Below are positions 52,400 to 61,869 of a stretch of DNA of 64,000 nucleotides, in pieces. The DNA is from Clostridiaceae bacterium OM02-2AC. Its GTDB lineage: Bacteria > Bacillota_I > Bacilli_A > Erysipelotrichales > Erysipelotrichaceae. Both the position numbers and the translations under genes were made by a program. The notes below the pieces were generated by a model that did not search any database, was not told where the DNA came from, and saw only the letters and a program-made list of their open reading frames with translations. Numbering within the stretch: the first letter of the stretch is position 1; the number at the start of each line of letters is the position of its first letter. The DNA is taken from NCBI GenBank assembly GCA_003481775.1, contig QULU01000010.1, positions 49,478 through 113,477 on the forward strand. The letters run 5' to 3'.

Positions 52400-53043
52400 A
52401 TCGCTGTATCCTCCTTCATTCGTTTATAAGCAAAGCCTCCTGCAATTACAAGCAGAATCGTAAATATCGCCACACCGGCAGCCATGATGAAATTCCCCTC
52501 TTTTAATGAACCGCTGAGAAATGTTGATGTCACAATGCTGGGAATACGTCCCACGGTCGTTAGCAGCAGCCACTTTCCCAAAGCAACATTGGATAGGGAT
52601 ACAACATAGGTCATAATATCCTTCGGTGTTCCGGGAATCAGAAACAGCAGGAAAATCCACAGCATGCTGTTCCTTTTTTTCAGTACCCCGTTGAATTCGT
52701 TTAGCTGCTCCTGTTTGAAAAATACGGATACCAGCCGTTTTCCATACCGCTGAACCAGAAGGTAAACAAGCGCTGTCCCAAGCAGAGATCCCACCAGACA
52801 AAGCAAAGTTCCACCTATGGAGCCAAACAGGAACCCGGCCGCAAGCTCCAACGGTTCCCCTGGCAGAAAGGCCAGAAAAATCTGTGCAGCAATCAAAACG
52901 ATCATAAGTATCTCACGCAAGCCATGTGGGATATCCTCCAGCAGGCGGGATATCTGATTCATATCAATACTGCCAAAGAGGAAGCCCAGCATTGCACCGC
53001 CAAGCAGCATCCCTCCCAGCAAAACAATGTATTTTTTCTTCAT
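52396..53043 (-). CDS. TVP38/TMEM64 (VTT-domain) membrane protein
   Basis: 215 residues with about five to six membrane segments. VTT/DedA-related marks: FLPGEPLELAAGFLFGSIGGTLLCLVGSLLGT and the C-terminal LIPGTPKDIMTYVVSLSNVALGKWLL. Family members are implicated in lipid scrambling/flipping. In an apparent operon with the two-component system, consistent with an envelope-stress theme. Start is MKKKY near 53043; no strong site is needed to place it as the family N-terminus follows at once. Confidence 0.9.
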   Translation of the reverse strand: MKKKYIVLLGGMLLGGAMLGFLFGSIDMNQISRLLEDIPHGLREILMIVLIAAQIFLAFLPGEPLELAAGFLFGSIGGTLLCLVGSLLGTALVYLLVQRYGKRLVSVFFKQEQLNEFNGVLKKRNSMLWIFLLFLIPGTPKDIMTYVVSLSNVALGKWLLLTTVGRIPSIVTSTFLSGSLKEGNFIMAAGVAIFTILLVIAGGFAYKRMKEDTAI

Positions 53044-53800
53044 GAAATCAGCTCCCTTCCTTACAGTCTTTATTATGCAGGAGATTTCTTATCATAAATC
53101 GCAGGTAAATCTTAAACTTTTCTAAATCCGATATCATTTTCTAAAGGCTTTGATACATAAGCGCTGCACTGGATCGGCCTGCCAAAATCACGCCGATATC
53201 TGTTACATAAGAAAAAAAGCCGCTTCGCATTTTCCTCACATTGCCCTGTTGTCTTCAAAAACCATGCTGCCTTTTGGTGTTGATCGATACCTGATGATTC
53301 TGTTATATTACAAACGGATGCAGGATTGGCATGAAAAAAAGAATCCAATCACAATGATGAACATCATCGTTTGGATTCCTGCTTCCTCATGCTTTTATGA
53401 TGGTGTAAAGGAAAAGCTTATGGGGCATATACACGTTATTAACATACCTGCTTGTTTAGAATTTACTTCAATAATAAAATCGAGGCCAGACAGTGTCTAC
53501 CTTGATTGCTTATCGTTGCTTTCCATTTCTAGAAAGGATTCTTTTTGAAGAGTAGGATTGGCAAATTACTTTCTTTATCCCGTTCGCAAGCATCCATGCT
53601 GTTCTCCTCTTTGCAGCTACGGCCTATTTGGTATGGACGATTCTTGCCTGCCTTCCCTTTTCAGCAGCTTTGCGAAAGAAGATTCGCTCGTGTTTAAGGC
53701 ATGAGCGCTATCGTCAATTCGGCATAAGGGGTCTACCATAAGAACGTGCAGTCATACATGAAGTCCTCTTATGTATCGCAAATGTAACAGGGCCTTTCTA
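53044..53800. other. Gap with coding remnant
   Basis: No intact gene. The plus-strand stretch 53556-53741 is open for 61 codons without a start and reads like a membrane-protein tail (FAATAYLVWTILACLPFSAALRKK), probably a remnant. A minus-strand terminator-like hairpin is at 53334-53378 with no recognisable gene before it. Confidence 0.4.
53334..53378 (-). terminator. Orphan terminator
   Basis: Minus strand GAATCCAAACGATGATG pairs (imperfectly) with CATCATTGTGATTGGATTC, followed by seven T. No gene now feeds it. Confidence 0.6.
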
Positions 53801-54577
53801 TTACGCACCAATCCTGTCCTGCATATACTTTACCGCATGGTGCATAGCAAGTTGTACCGCCTGTTGTGCCTGCGGTCTTTGAAACTGATAACGCATGGCC
53901 ATACGCTCAATATATTGCTGCTTTAAAACAATGGAGAGCGCATAAGCATCGTGATAATCAAATACAAATGCCATATGGGAGAGCAGGATATCAAGGTGTG
54001 TTTTTCGTTTTGCGGACAGAATGAGGTGGCTGTTTAAAAAATCCTGCAGGACCTCCTCGCTCACCGTTTCCTGAAGCAGCTGCTCTTCTTTGCACAGATA
54101 GACATTTTCTGCTTTCTCCATCAGATTCACGCGGAAAATGTCTGTTTTATCCGCATCTCTCAGCATAGTGGCATGCAGATATGCATGCTCCTGTAAGCCG
54201 TCCGCAATTCGGAATTTATTATGATTTGCTATCGCATGCAGAATCACCTCCTGCTGGTTCGGATCATCACAGAAAACAGAGAGCAGCCCTTGTTCCTGCA
54301 AAATCCGTACCCCAAGTGCCGCATGATCGACACTTTTCGCATCCAGAAAGGTATGATACTGCTTCAGCTGTTCAAATCTGCCGATATCATGATACAGACC
54401 TATCACCTCGGCCAGCTCCACATCCTGAGCAGAGCAGTTTCTATGTATCGCCAGCTGCTTTGAAATCTCAGCCACCTTATGCGAATGCAGGATTTTTAGA
54501 GCCACCCGCTCATCCTGTGTATCAAATGCTTTACAATAGGCTGCAAACTGCTTCTTTGCCTGTAAAAGATTCACCAT
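53801..54577 (-). CDS. HD-domain phosphohydrolase
   Basis: 258 residues. Metal ligands of the HD superfamily: HSHKVAEIS (His), LYHDIGRFEQL (His-Asp), HAALGV, ANHNKF and the later RDADKTDIF. Enzymes of this fold hydrolyse nucleotides or phosphate esters; substrate unknown. Last gene after the U32 protein, 47 bases downstream of it, probably cotranscribed. Confidence 0.88.
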   Translation of the reverse strand: MVNLLQAKKQFAAYCKAFDTQDERVALKILHSHKVAEISKQLAIHRNCSAQDVELAEVIGLYHDIGRFEQLKQYHTFLDAKSVDHAALGVRILQEQGLLSVFCDDPNQQEVILHAIANHNKFRIADGLQEHAYLHATMLRDADKTDIFRVNLMEKAENVYLCKEEQLLQETVSEEVLQDFLNSHLILSAKRKTHLDILLSHMAFVFDYHDAYALSIVLKQQYIERMAMRYQFQRPQAQQAVQLAMHHAVKYMQDRIGA

Positions 54578-54624
54578 GCATACACCCTCTTTTCAATATA
54601 GTATATCCTATGCCAGGCCTTTTC

Positions 54625-56940
54625 TTATGCATCCTGTTTCATTTGCAGCTGCGCTTTACAGGCTGAGATAATCCTGTGGCAGTCAGCCGCACGCTCAATG
54701 GTGAAGGTGCATAGAAAGTGCCGGATTCCCTGTCTTTTTGCTTCCGGTATTTGTGCGATATGATTGCGTACCTCATAATGCAGGATATGCGTACGGCAAG
54801 CATCGTCACATAAGATCGGATAGCGATGCTTTTTCACATCGATAAGAGCATACTCTGCCCCCTGCCTGCAAAGACCGCAGTTTCTGCTTGTCCGTTTACA
54901 GATCACAGAATTGATTGGACAATATTCGCTCAGCATCAACTCATCCCGGCTGTATACCGTATAAAGGAATGGTGCATCCACTGCATATCGCTCCTGAAAG
55001 CACTGCTTGATTGCGATACAGTCCTCTAAACTGCTTTCCAGCGAAAAGCTGACACCCCGTGCTCCATGATGCAGCAGAAATGCTGCTGTATAGGAATTCG
55101 TCATATTCAGGGAGGTATCACAGAAGACCTCTGTTCCCGCATGCAGACCACCCGTTTCCTGTACCATCGTCAACGCAGCAGGATATTCCTCCTTCATCAC
55201 TCTTGGCGTACGCGGATAAATCCCCTTACTATGCTTCATCTGCTCATACAGGCTGTGATTTTCTACAAAGATCATATCAATCCCCTCCTGCAAGCAGGCC
55301 TGCAGCTGTTCCTGCGTATGCACAATAGCACACAGTGATGGAGCTTCTTGAGCCGTATGGATGACAGGCTGCTGATCCGTAAGCATGCGGCGGTGCTTAT
55401 GCAGAATTTTTCGCTCCTCCTCCATACTTGCCAATGCACTTCGACGCATCTGATTGAGCTCGCGGATAGGAAGGATTCCCTGCGCATCCAGTTGATAGGA
55501 AATCTGCCGGAATACAAACGGTGTATCTCCACTTTTTTTCAGCTGTGCGGCAATCCGTTCCTCTTTCAGCGGCGTCCTGCGTGCTTCTTCACATAGGGCA
55601 TCGCTTTCTACCCGCACGCTTCTGCCTTCCTCATCCATGACCTCCAACACTGCCGGTTTTCCGATCTGCATGGTGAACTGTGCAGAAACAGCAACCTTAC
55701 GCGGCGCATCCGCATAGCTTTTCTGCAATGCCTGCAGCTGCTGGGCATCACTGGTTTTCAGAACAATACTTCCTTTTACAACAGGAGCTGTTTTATCCAG
55801 CTCCACGATATCCCCGGCAGCACCATGATTGACCAGCAACCCGTTCTTATACAGGAAATTCACCTGAAATCCGATATCCTGTGGTTCCTGCAAAATGCGG
55901 ATGCCATCCTGCTGTCGCAAGGTATCCTGCAGGCGAATTACCATTTTATCTCTGGTAACCTGAATGATCGTACCAACCTTGATTCCGATATGATTGGGAC
56001 GAACAGGATTCATCAGCTGCGGACCGTACTGATGAAATAAATGCCCCTGTGTAAAGCCCCGATTGAATATTTTCTTCATCTGGATATCCACGGCTTCATC
56101 ATAGGAAAAAGCAGTCCCTGCATAGTAGGCGTCGATCGCCTTGCGGTATAAGGCAACCATCAATGCCACATATTCCGGCCGTTTCATCCTGCCTTCGATT
56201 TTAAAGGAGGCGATCCCTGCTTCAATCAGCTCCGGAACTCTTTCCAGCGTATTCATATCTTTCGGGCTTAGCAGGTAGTCCCCTTCGCCATGCAGGATTT
56301 CGCTGTGACCGGCAATTCGTTTTTCCAGCTGATATTTCATACGGCAGTTCTGTGCACATTCCCCGCGGTTTCCGCTTCGCTGCAGTGTCAGCGAGCTCAT
56401 CAGACACTGTCCGCTGTAGGATACACACAGGGCTCCCTGTACAAATACCTCCAGATCGACACCAAGTGTCGCATACGCACGGATTTCCTTTAGCGATGTT
56501 TCTCTTGGCACCACCACTCTGCTGGCACCACAGGCCTCCATAAAGCGAATTCCCTGCGGATTATGGATGTGCATCTGTGTGGATGCATGCAGCTCCATGT
56601 CCGGGAAGCGTTTCTGCAGCACAGAGAATAAGCCCAAATCTTGAATAATTACCGCATCCACATCATGCTCATATAAAAACTGGACATACCGTACACAGTC
56701 CTCAAATTCCTCTTCCCGTATCAGGGTATTGACCGTGACAAACACACGCACTCCATACACATGCGCATAGGCGATTGCTTCCTTTATCTCGTCCTCATCA
56801 AAGTTATTGGCAAAAGCTCTGGCACCGAACATACTGCCCCCCAGATACACGGCATCACAGCCATTTTGTACAGCTGCATGAAGAGCCTCCATAGAACCGG
56901 CAGGTGCCAGCAGCTCCACTTTTCTTTCACTTATCCGCAT
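54625..56940 (-). CDS. U32-family peptidase/hydroxylase-like protein with DUF3656
   Basis: 771 residues. N-terminal U32 domain (1-~300): ELLAPAGSMEALHAAVQNGCDAVYLGG, ASTQMHIHN, the family signature around EVFVQGALCVSYSGQCLMSS and SGNRGECAQNCRMKY with conserved Cys residues, SFKIEGRMKRPEYV. A middle DUF3656 region and a C-terminal Cys-containing part (CKRTSRNCGLCRQG) follow. Related RlhA hydroxylates 23S rRNA; others are called collagenase-like. Overlaps the ThrE-type gene upstream by 14 bases. Length and architecture fit the RlhA-like branch, function inferred. Confidence 0.92.
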   Translation of the reverse strand: MRISERKVELLAPAGSMEALHAAVQNGCDAVYLGGSMFGARAFANNFDEDEIKEAIAYAHVYGVRVFVTVNTLIREEEFEDCVRYVQFLYEHDVDAVIIQDLGLFSVLQKRFPDMELHASTQMHIHNPQGIRFMEACGASRVVVPRETSLKEIRAYATLGVDLEVFVQGALCVSYSGQCLMSSLTLQRSGNRGECAQNCRMKYQLEKRIAGHSEILHGEGDYLLSPKDMNTLERVPELIEAGIASFKIEGRMKRPEYVALMVALYRKAIDAYYAGTAFSYDEAVDIQMKKIFNRGFTQGHLFHQYGPQLMNPVRPNHIGIKVGTIIQVTRDKMVIRLQDTLRQQDGIRILQEPQDIGFQVNFLYKNGLLVNHGAAGDIVELDKTAPVVKGSIVLKTSDAQQLQALQKSYADAPRKVAVSAQFTMQIGKPAVLEVMDEEGRSVRVESDALCEEARRTPLKEERIAAQLKKSGDTPFVFRQISYQLDAQGILPIRELNQMRRSALASMEEERKILHKHRRMLTDQQPVIHTAQEAPSLCAIVHTQEQLQACLQEGIDMIFVENHSLYEQMKHSKGIYPRTPRVMKEEYPAALTMVQETGGLHAGTEVFCDTSLNMTNSYTAAFLLHHGARGVSFSLESSLEDCIAIKQCFQERYAVDAPFLYTVYSRDELMLSEYCPINSVICKRTSRNCGLCRQGAEYALIDVKKHRYPILCDDACRTHILHYEVRNHIAQIPEAKRQGIRHFLCTFTIERAADCHRIISACKAQLQMKQDA

Positions 56941-57385
56941 GTCTTCTCACACTCCTTCTCTCCGGCTTAAAAATCGCCTTCATTATCGTAGATACAACAA
57001 GGATTCCAAGAGCCAGCACACCTGCAATGGTCAGCGTATCCAATCCGATGGATAATGCCTGCATCACATCACCTTCGATCGCCTTCAGCATCGTGCGATA
57101 CATTCCACCACCGGGTACCAGCGGTATCAGCGCACAAATGATAAAGGTAGTTACCGGTGTTTTGCAGATACGGGCAAAAATTTCAGAATACAGCGATAAG
57201 GCGACCGATCCCAGAAACATGGCGCTCAGCTCTGAGCAGCCCACAAGCAGTGCCGCATGATAGACTACACCGCCGATCGAGCCTGCAATTCCTGCAAGAA
57301 TCAGTTTCCGTCCCCGAATATTAAACATTACGCCAAATCCCAGCGATGCAAAAAAGGACGCAATCATCATATTTACCAGATACAT
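56927..57385 (-). CDS. Threonine/serine exporter, ThrE C-terminal half (DUF3815)
   Basis: 152 residues, four to five membrane segments, with VPGGGMYRTMLKAIEGD typical of the ThrE_2 domain. In many Firmicutes the exporter is split over two genes; the partner ThrE_1 gene is directly upstream with one base between. Exports threonine/serine or peptides thereof; alternatively linked to dicarboxylate traffic in relatives. Substrate inferred. Confidence 0.88.
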   Translation of the reverse strand: MYLVNMMIASFFASLGFGVMFNIRGRKLILAGIAGSIGGVVYHAALLVGCSELSAMFLGSVALSLYSEIFARICKTPVTTFIICALIPLVPGGGMYRTMLKAIEGDVMQALSIGLDTLTIAGVLALGILVVSTIMKAIFKPERRSVRRHADK

Positions 57386-57386
57386 A

Positions 57387-58154
57387 TCACATACCTCCGC
57401 TCAGTCCGATGGACATGGACAGGACGACACCGATGCCGGCAGCAATCGCAATCGCCACCAGAAAGGCCTCGGTCGCACGGGCAACACCGGACAGATAGTC
57501 TCCGGAAACCGTGTCCCGTATGGCATTGGTGATGGCTAACCCGGGAACAAGCAGCATGATACTGGATATAATAAGGATATCGACATCCGTAGCCGGACAG
57601 AGGGCGTGTGCGCAAAGAGCCGCAAGTGCACCGCTTGCCGCTGCGATGGCATTGGTAAAAAAGCCATGCAGACCACGCTGTTCCATAAGGGCGCTAACCG
57701 CTTTGATAAGCAGACCGATCAAAAAGCTGCATACTGCCTCTAGATAATTCCCACCAAAGAAGACCGCAAAGCCACCGGCGCTCAATGCTCCGAAGAACAT
57801 GGTTGTCCAAAAGGAATACCGCTGTTCGTTTTCGATGGCCCTCAGCTTTTGCGCCAGCTCCTCGATCGTAAAGCTTTGCAATGCAGTTTCTCTTGAGAGG
57901 CTGTTGATCTTATCAATGCAGTTTAAATCGACACCGCGTGTATGCACACGTAAAATTTTGGTATGAGTTTTTTTGGCAACCGTAATCGAGAACATGATGC
58001 CGGTTGTCGTAACGAAGCTCTGTGCATCCTCTACCTCGGGAAAGCTTGTACAAAGCCGCACCATCGTTTCCTCCACCCGATAGATTTCCGCTCCGCTTTC
58101 TATGAGCAGCTTCCCTGCATAGCTGGCTACATCCAGCAGCTGATCTGTATTCAT
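57387..58154 (-). CDS. Threonine/serine exporter, ThrE N-terminal half (DUF1212)
   Basis: 255 residues. Cytosolic N-terminal region with SGAEIYRVEETMVRLC and SFVTTTGIMFSI, then five membrane segments ending with LLVPGLAITNAIRDTVSGDYLSG, the ThrE_1 hallmark. The ATG at 58154 follows GAGGGG; an upstream TTG is less likely. First gene of the run thrE1-thrE2-U32-HD. Confidence 0.9.
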   Translation of the reverse strand: MNTDQLLDVASYAGKLLIESGAEIYRVEETMVRLCTSFPEVEDAQSFVTTTGIMFSITVAKKTHTKILRVHTRGVDLNCIDKINSLSRETALQSFTIEELAQKLRAIENEQRYSFWTTMFFGALSAGGFAVFFGGNYLEAVCSFLIGLLIKAVSALMEQRGLHGFFTNAIAAASGALAALCAHALCPATDVDILIISSIMLLVPGLAITNAIRDTVSGDYLSGVARATEAFLVAIAIAAGIGVVLSMSIGLSGGM

Positions 58155-58298
58155 GCACAACCCCTCAACTTTCCTCTAACAGTATAGCGGATTCAAAGGG
58201 AAATGGAAACAGTTTTGTAAACAATGTACGAGAAAAATACACAAGACAGCCACTGCAATCGCTGGGTTTCATAAATAGCGATTTCTCAGGCAAATAAG

Positions 58299-58327
58299 TT
58301 CACCTTTTCAAACAATCCGGGTATACT
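58299..58327 (+). promoter_or_regulatory. tpx promoter
   Basis: TTCACC (58299-58304), 17-base spacer, TATACT (58322-58327). Confidence 0.65.
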
Positions 58328-58352
58328 ATGTACAGAAAGCGAGGGATATCAA

Positions 58353-58844
58353 ATGAATATTACCTTTCAGGGAAATCCTGTGACAATAAAGCATGAGGCA
58401 GTGAAGCCGAAGGAGAAGCTCAAGCCGTTTACTGCAATACGAAATGATATGAGCGAGTGGAGAAGTGAGGATAGTACAGGTACACGCATCTTCCTCAGCG
58501 TACCTTCTCTGGATACCGGCGTGTGCAGCATGGAGGTCGCAAAGTTTATCAATTATGCAAAGGAACTAAAGGATGTTACCATCTATGCGATATCCATGGA
58601 CCTGCCGTTTGCTCTTGAGCGCTGGTGTCAGGCAAAGAACAACGAAAACGTGATTACACTGAGCGATTACAAGCTCCACAGCTTTGCAGCGGCAACTGGA
58701 ACCTATGTTGAGGAGCTTGGCTTATTGACTCGTGCTGTTTTCGTAGTTGATAAGGATACTACCTTGCGCTATGCAGAGTACGTGAAGGAAATTACAGAAG
58801 AACCGGATTATGCAGCTGTTCTCGCCTGTGTAAAAAGCATGTAA
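58353..58844 (+). CDS. tpx: Thiol peroxidase Tpx
   Basis: 163 residues, 2-Cys peroxiredoxin of the Tpx type reducing H2O2 and alkyl peroxides with thioredoxin. Peroxidatic Cys in VPSLDTGVCSMEVAKF; a second Cys is in LERWCQAKN, the usual resolving position. GNPVTIKHEAVKPKEKLKPF is the family N-terminus. Own promoter and terminator. Fits the oxygen-defence theme of the flavodiiron operon. Confidence 0.95.
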   Translation: MNITFQGNPVTIKHEAVKPKEKLKPFTAIRNDMSEWRSEDSTGTRIFLSVPSLDTGVCSMEVAKFINYAKELKDVTIYAISMDLPFALERWCQAKNNENVITLSDYKLHSFAAATGTYVEELGLLTRAVFVVDKDTTLRYAEYVKEITEEPDYAAVLACVKSM

Positions 58845-58918
58845 GGCATTCATTACACCGATCAAGCAAAAAAACAGCTGAATGGAAATGGTGAATACAG
58901 CGGCCGAATTGCAAAATG

Positions 58919-58946
58919 GCAGATGATTTTATGTCATCTGCTTTTT
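58919..58946 (+). terminator. tpx terminator
   Basis: GCAGATGA-7 bases-TCATCTGC then TTTTT. Confidence 0.88.
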
Positions 58947-59534
58947 ATATTCCTTTATCAAAAGGCAACGAATGCCGTATCATTTTTCCACATTCCCCTT
59001 ACGTATTATCGCTATGAAAAGCAGGATGTGCAGCTTCCCCAATTCCCTCCCCTTTGCTAGTTGCTTCCTGCTGTTCAAGCTACAGGGTTCAAGCAGGAGA
59101 AGAGCAAAAAAATACGTTACGATTCACAGCCCTTTGAATCATAGAAAAGGATCAGCATATAAGAGAATATGAACATATAGGACCTGTTCCATGAGCTCCA
59201 TATGCTAATCGTTCATAGGTGCATCACATATGTATGAATTAACTGTGAATCGTAACAACATACACATCCTTTCATCGCTTTACAAAGTCTCTGCTTTCAT
59301 AAATTGTACCTGATCTCTACTTTCATATAATGAACGCGGGTAATGTAGGATACTACAGTCTGCACCAGTTAGCAGCTATTTTTCACACAGCTATTGGTAT
59401 CCAATGCACTTCTTCAACTGCTTTCTGCATTCACGCATCCTATTCCTGCGTATCCACTCGGGTTCCCATTCCTGATAGCGACGATTTCTTTCCATAGGCA
59501 TCCTCTCGCTTTCCTGTCAGCTATATTTAGATGA
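58947..59534. other. Gap containing a short inverted-repeat element
   Basis: About 590 bases without a supported gene. Holds the 141-bp element at 59116-59256. The rest is low-information, with short open frames only. Confidence 0.5.
59116..59256. repeat. 141-bp element with perfect 14-bp terminal inverted repeats
   Basis: GTTACGATTCACAG at 59116-59129 and its exact complement CTGTGAATCGTAAC at 59243-59256. Inside, GCATAT...ATATGC and ATGAAC...GTTCAT are nested in the same order. Could be a MITE or a large regulatory hairpin; no clear target duplication. Confidence 0.55.
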
Positions 59535-59563
59535 TTGTATTCAAAAGCAGCTCCCCTTATAAT
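59535..59563 (+). promoter_or_regulatory. Promoter of the dCMP-deaminase-family gene
   Basis: TTGTAT (59535-59540), 17-base spacer, TATAAT (59558-59563). Confidence 0.8.
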
Positions 59564-59591
59564 AATATTTGATAAAGAGAGGGAGGTTTTT

Positions 59592-60089
59592 ATGAAACAG
59601 GATCGCGTAGATAAAATCAACTACTATCTGGATATCGCGGGAACAGTAGCACAGCGAAGCACCTGCCGCAGAAGAATTTACGGTGCGGTGATTGTTCAGC
59701 ATGATGAAATAGTCTCCACCGGGTATGTAGGTGCCCCACGGGGACGCACCAACTGTCTGGATTTGGATTACTGTATCCGAAAGAAGCTGCAGGTTCCCCG
59801 GGGAGAACGCTATGAATTATGCCGCAGTGTCCATGCGGAAGCAAATGCTATCATCAGTGCACAGCGCAGTGAAATGCTGGGAGCCGATATGTTTTTGGTA
59901 GGCTATGAAGCAGGCAGCGGGGAGCTGATTCAAAGCTCGAACAGCTGTTCCATGTGCAAGCGAATGATCATCAATGCAGGAATTTCAAGAGTCTTTATAC
60001 GGGATACGCCTTCCCAATACCGTATGATCAATGTATACAACGACTGGGTCCAGCAGGATGAATCTCTCGACGGCATATTCGGGTATTAA
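59592..60089 (+). CDS. dCMP deaminase / ComEB-family deaminase
   Basis: 165 residues, zinc-dependent cytidine/deoxycytidylate deaminase fold. Zinc ligands and catalytic Glu in SVHAEANAI and SCSMCKRMI; GAVIVQHDEIVSTGYVGAPRG is the N-terminal signature. Converts dCMP to dUMP in dTMP synthesis; ComEB is a related name. GGGAGG precedes the ATG. Confidence 0.92.
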   Translation: MKQDRVDKINYYLDIAGTVAQRSTCRRRIYGAVIVQHDEIVSTGYVGAPRGRTNCLDLDYCIRKKLQVPRGERYELCRSVHAEANAIISAQRSEMLGADMFLVGYEAGSGELIQSSNSCSMCKRMIINAGISRVFIRDTPSQYRMINVYNDWVQQDESLDGIFGY

Positions 60090-60165
60090 CACTATTTCCT
60101 GCACTCCACTTCCCTTTTCCGTCTTTATGCCTTACAATGATACGTAAAGGAAACGGGGCGTGTAT

Positions 60166-61053
60166 ATGGACAGAAGCATCAGAATTATTATGAATCCAAA
60201 GGCAGGAAAGCAGACGGCAAAAACGGCTTTATTCACGTTATGTGATCGATTTTGTGCCATGCAGGATACGATACAGGTTTTTGTAACCCAGTATGCGGGA
60301 CATGCGAAAAAGCTTGCGAAAGCCAGTGGAGGCTGCTGTGATATTCTCGTATGTATCGGTGGGGACGGTACCTGGAATGAGGTGATCAGCGGCATTATGG
60401 AGACAGAGAACAAGCCCGTGCTTGCTTATCTTCCAAGCGGGACAGTCAACGATTTTGCGGCTACGCTGAAGCTGCCGAAAAGTGCTGGAAAGCTCATGGA
60501 CACCATTGCACAATACCGTCCGTTTTCCTGTGATATCGGCCAATTCAATGACCGCTATTTCACCTATGTTGCGGCATTTGGTATCTTCACAGAAATTTCC
60601 TACTCCACACCGCAAAGCACCAAAAACTCCTTTGGAAAAATCGCTTATTTTCTGGAAGGCGTCAAACAGCTGACAAATATCCCACGCTATCATGTCAGAG
60701 CCGTCATCGACCAAAAGGAGGTTATCGAGGATTCCTGTATCTTCGGCTGTATAACCAATTCCAAATTTGTGGCGGGCTTTACAGCTGTGAACTCACAGGA
60801 CGCACAGCTGGATGACGGACAGTTTGAGCTTCTGCTAATTCGCGTTCCCAACAATCCCCTGGATGTACAAAATATCATTGCGGCACTGATAAAGCATGAG
60901 GTCAATGAAACCTGGATGTATTTTAGAAAAGCCTGTGATATCCGCATAGAAGCACAGGAACAGATTCCCTGGACACTGGATGGTGAGGATGGAGGAAGCA
61001 CCACTTCCGTTCATATCCTGAATAAAAACAGAGCGGTTACCATTTTGGTATAG
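60166..61053 (+). CDS. Diacylglycerol/lipid kinase family protein
   Basis: 295 residues. NPKAGK near the start, the nucleotide loop VCIGGDGTWNEVISG, and PSGTVNDFAATLKLP define the DAGK-catalytic (YegS/DgkB) family, which phosphorylates diacylglycerol or related lipids. Ends ...DGEDGGSTTSVHI. The ATG at 60166 is used; a GTG two codons earlier is possible, and AAGGAA is the ribosome-binding site. Its terminator overlaps the end of the gene. Confidence 0.92.
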   Translation: MDRSIRIIMNPKAGKQTAKTALFTLCDRFCAMQDTIQVFVTQYAGHAKKLAKASGGCCDILVCIGGDGTWNEVISGIMETENKPVLAYLPSGTVNDFAATLKLPKSAGKLMDTIAQYRPFSCDIGQFNDRYFTYVAAFGIFTEISYSTPQSTKNSFGKIAYFLEGVKQLTNIPRYHVRAVIDQKEVIEDSCIFGCITNSKFVAGFTAVNSQDAQLDDGQFELLLIRVPNNPLDVQNIIAALIKHEVNETWMYFRKACDIRIEAQEQIPWTLDGEDGGSTTSVHILNKNRAVTILV

Positions 61054-61063
61054 CCGCTCTTTT
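61030..61063 (+). terminator. Terminator overlapping the lipid kinase stop
   Basis: AGAGCGG ... CCGCTCT with inner ACC/GGT pairing, then TTTT. Confidence 0.85.
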
Positions 61064-61064
61064 C

Positions 61065-61211
61065 TTATCCGTTGAAATTCACTTTATTAAACTTGGCACT
61101 GTTTTTTCCCTTGCCCAGCGTTTTCTCCAGGGCTTTGGTGCGGGGCTTCTGCTTAGCTTTGCGTGCCTGCTTTAGCAGCTCCGCTGTACTCTTCTTATTT
61201 TTTTCAGCCAT
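61065..61211 (-). CDS. Small basic protein
   Basis: 48 residues, about one-third Lys/Arg (KQARKAKQKPRTKALEKTLGKGK), no family recognised; may bind nucleic acid. AGGAGG lies 8 bases before its ATG and inside the end of the HAD gene, whose stop it overlaps by 8 bases, so it is translationally coupled as the last gene of the MATE-yjjG-HAD run. Confidence 0.65.
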   Translation of the reverse strand: MAEKNKKSTAELLKQARKAKQKPRTKALEKTLGKGKNSAKFNKVNFNG

Positions 61212-61869
61212 TTGATGAACCTCCTTTTTCCAATACCTCCAGCAGACCCTGCACATCCTTTACGATGCAATCAGCGCCCGCTTCCTTTAGCTCCTCATAG
61301 CTTCCATAGCCATATAATACACCGACGGTGCGCATGCCATTCTCTTTTCCGCCGATGATATCGTGTCGGCGGTCACCAATCATCACACACCGTTCAATCG
61401 GTAGGCGGTGCTTCTGCACAGCATAGGCAATGACATCCGCCTTGTTGCTGCGGGTACTATCCATTGTAGCACCGCAAATATCCAGCATATAGGAATCCAG
61501 TTTGAAATGCTTCATAATGGTACAGGCGAATTCCTCGGGCTTACTGGTAGCCACCAAAAGCGTCTTTCCCTGCTTCTGCAGTGCTTCCAGCATTTCACGA
61601 ATCCCGGGATATGCCACGTTTTCCAGCATTCCCTGTTTCCGAAAATACACCCGATAATCTGCAATCGCCTGCAAGGCCTGCGCCTCATCAAAGTGATACA
61701 GCTCCATGAACGTATCCTTTAAGGGTGGCCCGATAAATGCGCACAGATCATCCGGATTCTCCACATGAATTCCGGCTTTTTCCAAAGCGAAGGCAACCGA
61801 TCTGGTAATGCCAACCCTTGGGTCTGTCAATGTTCCATCCAAATCAAACAGCAGAATGTCTCTCTCCAT
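61204..61869 (-). CDS. HAD-family phosphatase (Gph/PpaX-like)
   Basis: 221 residues. HAD motifs: I, LLFDLDGTLTD; II, LLVATSKPEEF; III/IV, CVMIGDRRHDIIGG. Resembles phosphoglycolate/pyrophosphatase-type HADs. The ATG at 61869 follows GGAGGAG; it overlaps the end of yjjG by 26 bases. Substrate unknown. Confidence 0.9.
   Translation of the reverse strand: MERDILLFDLDGTLTDPRVGITRSVAFALEKAGIHVENPDDLCAFIGPPLKDTFMELYHFDEAQALQAIADYRVYFRKQGMLENVAYPGIREMLEALQKQGKTLLVATSKPEEFACTIMKHFKLDSYMLDICGATMDSTRSNKADVIAYAVQKHRLPIERCVMIGDRRHDIIGGKENGMRTVGVLYGYGSYEELKEAGADCIVKDVQGLLEVLEKGGSSNG

Noticed and set aside
53150..53548. 132-codon plus-strand open frame
   Set aside because: No ribosome-binding site, low-complexity mix of residues, and it spans a clear minus-strand terminator hairpin.
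61030..61063. Terminator-like hairpin considered as a terminator for the minus-strand small basic gene
   Set aside because: The T-run is on the plus strand; the minus side has no T-run of note.
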